NCBI GenBank assembly: GCA_017515765.1
Contig: JAFWFF010000110.1
Coordinates: 1-5,062, forward strand
DNA: 5,062 nt
Reading direction: 5' to 3'
Source of the DNA: Bacillota bacterium
GTDB taxonomy: Bacteria; Bacillota; Clostridia; Peptostreptococcales; Anaerovoracaceae
Under the pieces are notes generated by a model that saw nothing but the letters and a program-made list of their open reading frames with translations, searched no databases and had not been told where the DNA came from. The position numbers were made by a program, and so were the translations under genes. The number at the start of each line of letters is the position of its first letter. The stretch's first letter is position 1. Of this stretch, positions 1-5,062 are shown piece by piece.

Positions 1-1
1 C

Positions 2-373
2 TTCTCCGGAAAGGACCCGACAAAAGTAGACCGCTCCGCATGCTACGCGGCCAGATACGCCGCTAAGAACGTTGTCGCTTCCGGCCTCGCGAAGAAATGC
101 GAGATCCAGCTCGCCTACGCGATAGGAGTGGCGAAGCCCGTATCCATCATGGTCGACACCTTCGGCACCGGAAAACTTCCGGATGACAGGATCGCAGAGA
201 TAGTGGACGAGGTCTTCGATTTCCGCCCGGCGGCGATAATCAGGGATCTCGACCTGAGAAGGCCGATCTACAGGCAGACCGCGGCTTACGGACACTTCGG
301 CAGGACCGACGTGGACCTTCCCTGGGAGCACCTGGACAAGGTCTCCGCGATCAAAGAGGCTGCAGGCCTGTAG
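2..373 (+). CDS. metK: S-adenosylmethionine synthase, C-terminal part (5' truncated by window)
   Basis: MetK makes S-adenosylmethionine from methionine and ATP, releasing phosphate and pyrophosphate; it is a cytoplasmic enzyme. The frame is open from base 2 to the TAG at 371-373 and gives 123 residues. The fragment begins with FSGKDPTKVDRS, the conserved segment whose lysines and aspartate (K4, K8 and D10 of the fragment) match active-site residues in E. coli MetK. It continues through QLAYAIGVAKPVSI and the C-terminal signature AAYGHFGR, and ends in the usual EAAGL. Compared with the usual 380-400 residue protein, roughly 270 N-terminal residues lie upstream of the window. The ATG at 155 and the GTG at 128 are internal codons, not starts. 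One small deviation is Cys where most homologues have Ala (RSACYAARY). A terminator follows 42 bases after the stop, so this gene ends its own transcript. The assignment is secure. Confidence 0.97.
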   Translation, partial: FSGKDPTKVDRSACYAARYAAKNVVASGLAKKCEIQLAYAIGVAKPVSIMVDTFGTGKLPDDRIAEIVDEVFDFRPAAIIRDLDLRRPIYRQTAAYGHFGRTDVDLPWEHLDKVSAIKEAAGL

Positions 374-414
374 GCGGGCAGATGGCTTTTCCGGACGCGG
401 AAAGGATATGAGTG

Positions 415-442
415 AAAGGGCACGGCGCGCCGTGCCCTTTTT
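415..442 (+). terminator. Rho-independent terminator after metK
   Basis: Bases 415-440 form a perfect 26-base palindrome. As RNA it folds into an 11-bp stem (arm AAAGGGCACGG) with a CGCG loop. The descending arm runs straight into five T residues (438-442). It lies 42 bases after the metK stop and ahead of the aspartokinase promoter candidate. This is the classic intrinsic terminator form. On the opposite strand only three T residues would follow the stem, so it is mainly a + strand terminator. A weaker 7-bp hairpin (arms at 387-393 and 398-404) lies just upstream but has no T run. Confidence 0.88.
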
Positions 443-467
443 GGTCTCCGGAGAGCCCCCGCGGGTA

Positions 468-496
468 TTGCGCGGAAAAACGAATTGGAGTATGAT
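468..496 (+). promoter_or_regulatory. Candidate sigma-70/sigma-A promoter for the aspartokinase-trk operon
   Basis: TTGCGC (468-473) and TATGAT (491-496) are separated by exactly 17 bases. The -10 box matches the consensus at 5 of 6 positions and the -35 box at 3 of 6. It sits at the edge of a markedly AT-rich island (491-516) in otherwise GC-rich DNA, downstream of the metK terminator. Transcription would begin near base 503, giving a leader of about 54 bases. A less good alternative is TTGGAG (485-490) with TACTAT (509-514). The position makes a promoter here likely; the exact boxes are inferred. Confidence 0.55.
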
Positions 497-518
497 TAAA
501 TATTATATTACTATTGTA

Positions 519-534
519 GGCCGTTAACGCGGCC
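519..534 (+). promoter_or_regulatory. Small stem in the aspartokinase leader
   Basis: GGCCG (519-523) and CGGCC (530-534) can pair as a 5-bp GC stem around a six-base loop, ending 10 bases before the GGAG of the ribosome binding site. It could be a transcript 5' end stabiliser or a minor translational element, or it may have no role. The leader is far too short for a lysine riboswitch, and no leader peptide with repeated Thr or Lys codons is visible. Confidence 0.2.
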
Positions 535-556
535 CGCACGCGAAGGAGTACATCAG

Positions 557-1873
557 ATGGGCGTTAAAGTATGCAAATTCGGCGGTTCTTCGGTAGCCGA
601 CCTGATCCAGCTGAAGAAGACGAAAGAGATAATAGGATCCGACCCGGAACGCAGGTATATAGTCGTCTCCGCGCCGGGACGCAGATTCGAGGAGGACATC
701 AAGATCACAGACGTCCTCTACCTCTGCCATTCACACAGGGAGCACAAGCTTCCCTACGACCAGCTGCTGCAGGTTATCTTTGACAGATATATGGCGACAG
801 CGGCCAATCTCGGCCTGCGCCTGGACCTCGCGTCCGAGTACGACGTGATCAGAGAGAAGATGAGAGAGGGCTGCTCCGCGGACTATATAGCGAGCCGCGG
901 CGAGTACCTGAACGCTTTGATCATCGCGGCATATCTGGGGTATGACTTCGTGGACGCCGCGGGGCTCGTGCTCTTCAACTCCAAGGGAAGGCTCATGGAG
1001 GAGGAGACCAACGAAGCCATAAGCGCCGAGCTCGCGAAGCATGAGAGAGCCGTGATACCCGGCTTCTACGGCACATACGCCGAGAACGGGGAGGTCAAGA
1101 CCTTCTCCAGAGGAGGCTCCGACATCACCGGCTCCATAGTGGCTAGGGCCATTGGCGCGGACGTGTATGAGAACTGGACCGACGTATCCGGCTTCCTCAT
1201 GGCTGATCCTCGCATAGTCAAGGATCCGAAGCCGATCCAGAAGATCTCCTACAAGGAGCTCCGCGAGCTGTCATATATGGGCGCGTCCGTGCTTCACGAG
1301 GACGCGATCTATCCGGCGCGCGTTGCCAATATACCGATCAACATCAAAAACACCAACGCCCCCGAGGATCCCGGCACAGTGATCACCGCGGAGCACGAGG
1401 AAGGCCCGGACGATTCCATCATCACCGGTATCGCTGGAAAGAAGGGCTTTACGGTCATCGCGATCTACAAGAACATGATGAGTTCCGAAAGGGGATTCGT
1501 CCGCAGGATACTGGGGATACTCGACGACTTCAACTGCAATTTCGAGCACATCCCCTGCGGAGTGGACACGGTGTCCGTAGTAGTGTCGACGAGCGACATA
1601 GACGGAAGGCTGGATGAGATCCTCGACGCGTTCGAGAAGCGCCTTGAGCCGGACGAGATGGAAGTCTTCGAGGATATGGCTTTGATCGCTACCGTAGGAT
1701 GCGGCATGAACCGGAGAAAGGGCGTTTCCGCGAAACTCTTCGGAGCCCTCGCGGACGCGGAAGTCAATATGAGGATGATCGAGCAGGGATCGAGCGAGAT
1801 CAACATTATCGTCGGAGTGGAAGGCAAGGACTTCGGGACCGCCGTGAGGGCGATCTACGACGCTTTTGCCTGA
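557..1873 (+). CDS. Aspartate kinase (monofunctional, YclM/aspartokinase III-like)
   Basis: It phosphorylates L-aspartate with ATP to 4-phospho-L-aspartate, the committed step towards lysine (and diaminopimelate), threonine and methionine, in the cytoplasm. The 438-residue product starts with the kinase signature KFGGSSV (7-13), followed by VSAPG (37-41), SRGE (113-116), PGFYG (168-172), FSRGGSDITG (183-192), WTDV (207-210), ADPRIV (216-221), the SYMGASVLHEDA segment (239-250) and IKNTN (263-267). This completes the amino acid kinase domain (about 1-280). Two ACT regulatory regions follow (about 289-370 and 374-438), with the typical MIEQGSSEINI segment at 407-417. Length and motif spacing match B. 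subtilis YclM (about 450 residues) better than the DapG/LysC alpha-beta type, and no homoserine dehydrogenase domain is fused. ATG 557 has GGAG (545-548) eight bases upstream. Feedback inhibition by lysine and/or threonine is expected from the ACT regions, but which effector applies cannot be read. The specific paralogue name (lysC, yclM, thrA-like) is uncertain, so no symbol is given. Confidence 0.95.
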   Translation: MGVKVCKFGGSSVADLIQLKKTKEIIGSDPERRYIVVSAPGRRFEEDIKITDVLYLCHSHREHKLPYDQLLQVIFDRYMATAANLGLRLDLASEYDVIREKMREGCSADYIASRGEYLNALIIAAYLGYDFVDAAGLVLFNSKGRLMEEETNEAISAELAKHERAVIPGFYGTYAENGEVKTFSRGGSDITGSIVARAIGADVYENWTDVSGFLMADPRIVKDPKPIQKISYKELRELSYMGASVLHEDAIYPARVANIPINIKNTNAPEDPGTVITAEHEEGPDDSIITGIAGKKGFTVIAIYKNMMSSERGFVRRILGILDDFNCNFEHIPCGVDTVSVVVSTSDIDGRLDEILDAFEKRLEPDEMEVFEDMALIATVGCGMNRRKGVSAKLFGALADAEVNMRMIEQGSSEINIIVGVEGKDFGTAVRAIYDAFA

Positions 1874-1887
1874 TGAGCTTGAGCAGC

Positions 1888-1895
1888 AGGAAGGG
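1888..1895 (+). promoter_or_regulatory. Ribosome binding site that sets the trkA start
   Basis: AGGAAGGG lies nine bases before ATG 1905. The same reading frame is open further upstream to a TTG at 1866 inside the aspartokinase 3' end, which would add 13 residues (starting MPDELEQQ). The Shine-Dalgarno position, and the fact that TrkA proteins begin directly with the Rossmann strand (here MRIAIIGVG), both favour 1905. Confidence 0.75.
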
Positions 1896-1904
1896 CAGAT
1901 CATT

Positions 1905-3251
1905 ATGAGGATCGCTATTATAGGCGTCGGAAAGCTGGGAGTTAAGCTCTGCGACGCTCTGGCAGGCGGCGATTACGAGATAACGCTGGTCGATACCAAC
2001 GCAGGGCTTCTGGAGAAGGTGTCCCAGCAGTATGACGTGATGACCGTGAACGAGGACGGAAGAGACGTCGACGTACTGAGCGAGATCGGTATCGGCGATT
2101 ACGACTATGCCATAGTCTCCACCGGCGACGACGAGATCAATATGACCGTCGCGAGATTCGCCAAGGAACTCGGCTGCAAGCGCGTGATCGCCAGGGTAAG
2201 GGAACCCGAATACATGAGGCATTTCGACTTCATAAGGCGCACGATGGGCATCGACCACCTGGTCAACCCGGACTTTGCCATAACCCTGGAGATCTATAAA
2301 TACCTGGTCGAGAAATACACCCTGAGCAACGGAGTGTTCACAAGCGGCGGGATCGCTTTGATCGAGTTCCCGGTGAGCAGGAAACCCGAGCTGATCGGGC
2401 TGTCGATGCCTGAGGTGAAGAGCAGGATGCCGAACGCCCTGGTCGCGGCCGTATCCAGGAACGGAAAGGTCGTCATCCCTCACGGGCACGACGTCATCAA
2501 AGAGGGCGACTACATCTACATGGTGGGCGAGAAGGAAGAGATGCTCACCCTGAACAAGAAGGTCCACGTAAAGGGGAAATACACGGATCTGCGCAAGGTC
2601 ATGATAATCGGCGGCGGAAAGACCGGCTATTATCTGGCCCAGAGGCTGGCTGACTACGGCGCTTCCGTCAAGCTGATCGAGCAGAGCAAAGAGCGCTGCC
2701 AGTACCTCTCCACCCGCATTAAGAACGTAATGATCCTCTGCGGCGACGGAACGGACATCGAGTTCCTCGAAGAGGAGAACATAGATGAGATGGACGCCTT
2801 TGTCGCGGTGACGGGCTTTGACGAGCAGAACCTCCTGCTCGCGCTGACCGCCAAACAGCGCGGCATGAAGGACGTCATCTCCAAGGTCAGCCGGGAAGGT
2901 TATCTGGCCCTCCTGCAGAACCTCGGAGTGGATATGGTGCTGAACCCGCTCGACATCACGGCGGGCAATATCTTCAGCCTCATCCAGGGCGAAAAGAGAG
3001 TGGTATCCTCCATACTGGTCCAGGGCCAGGCGGAGATAGTCGAGATCGTTGCGCACAGGGGCATGAACACGATAGGGAAGCCTCTCGCGGAACTGGATCT
3101 TCCGAGGGGGCTCCTGATGGCCGCGATCTACCGCGGCGGAGAAGTCATCATCCCCGGAGGAAAAACGACCATAGAAGAGAACGACAGAGTTCTGATATTC
3201 AGCCTCCTCACGGAGATCCCGGAGCTGGAGAAACTGCTTAAGAAGAAATGA
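1905..3251 (+). CDS. trkA: Trk system potassium uptake regulatory protein TrkA
   Basis: TrkA is the cytoplasmic, nucleotide-binding subunit that assembles as a ring on the inner face of TrkH and gates K+ uptake. From ATG 1905 the product has 448 residues, the usual length for a two-repeat TrkA. Each half is an RCK unit. The first Rossmann fold has GVGKLG (7-12) with the ribose-binding acid D30, and DGRD at 51-54; its RCK-C region spans about 136-217. The second half begins at KVMIIGGGKTG (231-241), with the acidic residue E259 and GDGTD (290-294), and its RCK-C region covers about 365-448. Both glycine-rich loops and both acids are intact, so NAD(H) binding is expected in both halves. It starts 31 bases after the aspartokinase stop and its TGA overlaps the trkH ATG (ATGA), a sign of translational coupling. 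No frameshift or missing motif was seen. Confidence 0.95.
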   Translation: MRIAIIGVGKLGVKLCDALAGGDYEITLVDTNAGLLEKVSQQYDVMTVNEDGRDVDVLSEIGIGDYDYAIVSTGDDEINMTVARFAKELGCKRVIARVREPEYMRHFDFIRRTMGIDHLVNPDFAITLEIYKYLVEKYTLSNGVFTSGGIALIEFPVSRKPELIGLSMPEVKSRMPNALVAAVSRNGKVVIPHGHDVIKEGDYIYMVGEKEEMLTLNKKVHVKGKYTDLRKVMIIGGGKTGYYLAQRLADYGASVKLIEQSKERCQYLSTRIKNVMILCGDGTDIEFLEEENIDEMDAFVAVTGFDEQNLLLALTAKQRGMKDVISKVSREGYLALLQNLGVDMVLNPLDITAGNIFSLIQGEKRVVSSILVQGQAEIVEIVAHRGMNTIGKPLAELDLPRGLLMAAIYRGGEVIIPGGKTTIEENDRVLIFSLLTEIPELEKLLKKK

Positions 3252-4720
3252 CCATCAACGTAAACTACCATTCTGTGACCCGTATGCTGGGCGTCCTTTT
3301 CATGGTGCTCGGGATATCGTTCGTTCCGACTATAGTAGTCGGACTGATCTACGGGGAAAAAAGGGAGACTCTGTGCTTCCTCGCCACGATGGTGCCCTGC
3401 CTGCTGGCAGGGCTCGTTTTGATGAAGATCTTCAGCCCGACCGGCCTAAAGATGAAGGCGAGGGAGGGCTATCTGATAGTTACTCTGAGCTGGCTCGTGA
3501 GCGCGGCTGTCGGCGCGGTGCCCATGGTGCTCACCGGCGCCATGCCAAACGCCGCGGACGCGTTCTTCGAGATCTGCTCGGGATTCTCCACCACCGGGGC
3601 TTCGGTGCTTCACGACATAGAAGGGACCGCGAAATGCGTGCTCTTCTGGAGGTCCTTCACCCACTGGCTGGGAGGCATGGGGATAATCGTGTTCGCTACG
3701 GCTTTGCTCCCGTCCATAGGGATCGGAGGCCAGATAGTTGCGAGCGCGGAGACCCCGGGACCGACGCTGAGCAAGCTCACCGCCCATTTCGCGGACACTG
3801 CGAAAGACCTCTACAAACTCTATCTGGCGTTCACCGCTGCAGAGACCATACTTCTGACGGCGGGCGGCATGAGCCTTTACGACGCTTTGATCCATACGTT
3901 CGGGACTGTCGGGACCGGGGGCTTCTCCAGCCACAGCGAGAGCGTGGGGTACTTCACCAGTCCGTATATCCAGTGGGTGATAATAATATTCATGCTGATG
4001 TGCGGCGTGAACTTCAACCTGTACTTCCTGATCCCCCGGAAGAAGATCAAAGAATTCTTTGCAGACAATGAGCTCCGTGCCTACCTCGCCCTGATAGGAG
4101 TAACGTCGCTCGGAACGGTCATCCTGCTGATGGTCTCCGGAGGGTATTCGGACGCCGCCAAGGCTGTAAGAGACGCGGTCTTCCAGATGGTCTCGATCAT
4201 CACCACCACGGGGTACGTGACCGCGGACTACGATATCTGGCCGACTTTCTGCAAGATCTGCGTCCTTATCCTGACCATAACCGGAGCGTGTTCTTCATCG
4301 ACCGGCGGCGGCCTCAAGGTCGTGCGTGCCCTGGTCGCGGCCAAATACGTGAGGCGCGGCTTCTTCCTTAAGATGCATCCGAACAGGGTGGTAAACGTGA
4401 CGCTGAACGGCAAAGCAGTGAGCCCGGACGTAGTGACCAACATAGTCTATTCGGTCTTCCTTTTCGCTGCCACCTGGTTCATCGGAGCCTTCCTGGTATC
4501 GTTTGACGGATTTGACATAGTGACCAATTTCAGCGCGTCGCTGACTTGCATAAGCAACGTGGGACCCGGATTCTCGATGGTCGGGCCGACCATGAATTTT
4601 GAAGCGTTTTCGGATTTCTCGACCGTGGTGCTCGCCATACTGATGATAGCGGGCAGGCTGGAGCTCTTCACCTTCGTGATGATGCTCTCGCCGAGGTTCT
4701 GGAACAGCAACAGGGCCTGA
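3248..4720 (+). CDS. trkH: Trk system potassium uptake protein TrkH (first copy)
   Basis: TrkH is the K+-translocating integral membrane subunit of the Trk system. The 490 residues show two N-terminal helices (about 13-36 and 42-62) and then four membrane-pore-membrane repeats. The four filter segments are visible: FSTTGAS (113-119), TVGTGGFSS (220-228), TTTGYVTAD (319-327) and SNVGPGF (436-442), each with the filter glycine. The intramembrane gating loop of the third repeat is present as GACSSSTGGGLKV (346-358). The last repeat carries GRLELFT (469-475), whose arginine corresponds to the conserved pore arginine described for TrkH/KtrB. The DNELRAYL segment (273-280) is also typical. Length fits the family (about 480-490). 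ATG 3248 overlaps the trkA stop by 4 bases and only a weak purine-rich stretch precedes it, so translation probably depends on coupling to trkA. All features point to a functional K+ transporter; exact ion selectivity (K+ alone or with Na+) is not readable. Confidence 0.95.
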   Translation: MTINVNYHSVTRMLGVLFMVLGISFVPTIVVGLIYGEKRETLCFLATMVPCLLAGLVLMKIFSPTGLKMKAREGYLIVTLSWLVSAAVGAVPMVLTGAMPNAADAFFEICSGFSTTGASVLHDIEGTAKCVLFWRSFTHWLGGMGIIVFATALLPSIGIGGQIVASAETPGPTLSKLTAHFADTAKDLYKLYLAFTAAETILLTAGGMSLYDALIHTFGTVGTGGFSSHSESVGYFTSPYIQWVIIIFMLMCGVNFNLYFLIPRKKIKEFFADNELRAYLALIGVTSLGTVILLMVSGGYSDAAKAVRDAVFQMVSIITTTGYVTADYDIWPTFCKICVLILTITGACSSSTGGGLKVVRALVAAKYVRRGFFLKMHPNRVVNVTLNGKAVSPDVVTNIVYSVFLFAATWFIGAFLVSFDGFDIVTNFSASLTCISNVGPGFSMVGPTMNFEAFSDFSTVVLAILMIAGRLELFTFVMMLSPRFWNSNRA

Positions 4721-4724
4721 GTGT

Positions 4725-4730
4725 GAGGTG
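4725..4730 (+). promoter_or_regulatory. Ribosome binding site of the second trkH
   Basis: GAGGTG precedes ATG 4734 by three bases, which places it in register with the GGAGGTGATC form of the Shine-Dalgarno complement. It begins only four bases after the stop of the upstream trkH. It supports 4734 as the start and shows that the second gene has its own, stronger initiation signal than the first trkH. Confidence 0.7.
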
Positions 4731-4733
4731 GAT

Positions 4734-5062
4734 ATGACTTTCAATCACAAACTGATAGTCAGAACAGTATCCGTGATCCTTCTGATAGAGGGCTTGTTCA
4801 TGCTGCCTTCTTTGATCCTGGCGTGGCACGACGGGGCTGTCCAGACGTTCAGGGGGTTCCTCTGGTCCTTCCTCGCAGTGGAAGCCGCAGGCATCATCAG
4901 CTATGTCTCGACCCAGAGATATAAGGTCAAGATGAAGATCCGCGAGAGCTATTACGTGGTGATAGTCAGCTGGCTCACCGTTATAGCGGTCGGGTTCCTC
5001 CCGTATTTCCTCTCGGGAAGCGGGTATTCGGTGATCGATTCACTGTTCGAATCCGTCGCCTC
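4734..5062 (+). CDS. Second TrkH-family potassium uptake protein, N-terminal part (3' truncated by window)
   Basis: The frame is open from ATG 4734 to the window end: 109 full codons with no stop. The start MTFNHKLIVRTVSVILLIEG and the following MLPSLI match the N-terminal helix pattern of TrkH/TrkG proteins. Hydrophobic stretches at about 11-31 and 41-58 are the two extra N-terminal helices, and 72-94 is the first helix of repeat one. Residues 64-109 align directly with residues 68-112 of the upstream TrkH: KMKIRES...VSW against KMKAREG...LSW, then a Pro-containing helix end, a short loop and DSLFES against DAFFEI. The window ends just before the first filter, so pore function cannot be judged. 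It differs from the first copy at most aligned positions, including Ser for the usual Gly in the REG motif, so it is a diverged paralogue rather than a recent duplicate. It begins 13 bases after the first trkH and is most likely cotranscribed with it. Confidence 0.88.
   Translation, partial: MTFNHKLIVRTVSVILLIEGLFMLPSLILAWHDGAVQTFRGFLWSFLAVEAAGIISYVSTQRYKVKMKIRESYYVVIVSWLTVIAVGFLPYFLSGSGYSVIDSLFESVA

Noticed and set aside
445..465. Short palindromes (445-454 and 458-465) between the terminator and the promoter.
   Set aside because: They are 8-10 bases long in GC-rich DNA, with no T run or repeat partner, so no function can be supported.
489..512. An imperfect inverted repeat (AGTA ... TACT) over the candidate -10 region, considered as an operator.
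   Set aside because: Only 8 of 12 positions pair, and in such AT-rich DNA this is expected by chance.
1271..1903. A 210-codon open frame on the - strand opposite the aspartokinase ACT region.
   Set aside because: It is antisense to a conserved gene, shows no recognisable protein family, and fits a codon-bias shadow.
1866..1904. A TTG start for trkA overlapping the aspartokinase 3' end.
   Set aside because: The 13 added residues do not fit the TrkA N-terminus, and the good AGGAAGGG site points to ATG 1905.
1806..3056. A 416-codon open frame on the - strand across the aspartokinase 3' end and most of trkA.
   Set aside because: It lies wholly opposite well-identified genes, begins at a GTG without a Shine-Dalgarno site, has an odd His/Asp/Val/Gln-rich composition with no recognisable domain, and is the expected shadow of GC-rich codon use on the + strand.
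3373..4071. A 232-codon + strand open frame inside trkH in another frame.
   Set aside because: The translation is Arg/Asp/His-rich with no domain pattern, while the overlapping frame encodes an intact TrkH with all filter motifs.

Overview
The window is a bacterial chromosomal segment read entirely on the + strand. It looks GC-rich by eye and has compact spacing, clear Shine-Dalgarno sites, a rho-independent terminator and frequent AGG and ATA codons. The aspartokinase resembles the Bacillus YclM (aspartokinase III) type. Together these suggest a GC-rich Firmicute, perhaps of the Clostridia, but that is an inference and no marker here fixes the taxon.

Layout. Positions 1-373 hold the 3' end of metK (S-adenosylmethionine synthase). 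An intergenic region of about 180 bases follows. It carries a strong hairpin-plus-T-run terminator (415-442), an AT-rich promoter candidate (468-496), a short leader with a small stem (519-534) and the ribosome binding site of the next gene. From 557 to the window end there are four closely packed genes: a monofunctional aspartokinase (557-1873), trkA (1905-3251), trkH (3248-4720, overlapping trkA by 4 bases) and the start of a second, divergent trkH paralogue (4734 to beyond 5062). The gaps are 31, -4 and 13 bases with no terminator between them, so these four probably form one transcription unit that continues past the window.

How the genes work together. TrkA is a cytoplasmic NAD(H)-binding RCK protein that gates TrkH, the K+-translocating membrane subunit, so trkA-trkH is a standard Trk potassium uptake system. 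A second TrkH directly downstream suggests two alternative pores served by one TrkA, or by another regulator outside the window. Aspartokinase performs the first step of the aspartate pathway (lysine, threonine, methionine). MetK uses the methionine end product, but a terminator and a new promoter separate it from the aspartokinase. The functional reason for placing aspartokinase ahead of potassium uptake genes is not evident from the sequence.

No mobile element, CRISPR array, tRNA/rRNA or clearly new system was seen. The most noteworthy points are the aspartokinase-trkA-trkH linkage and the tandem, diverged trkH pair.
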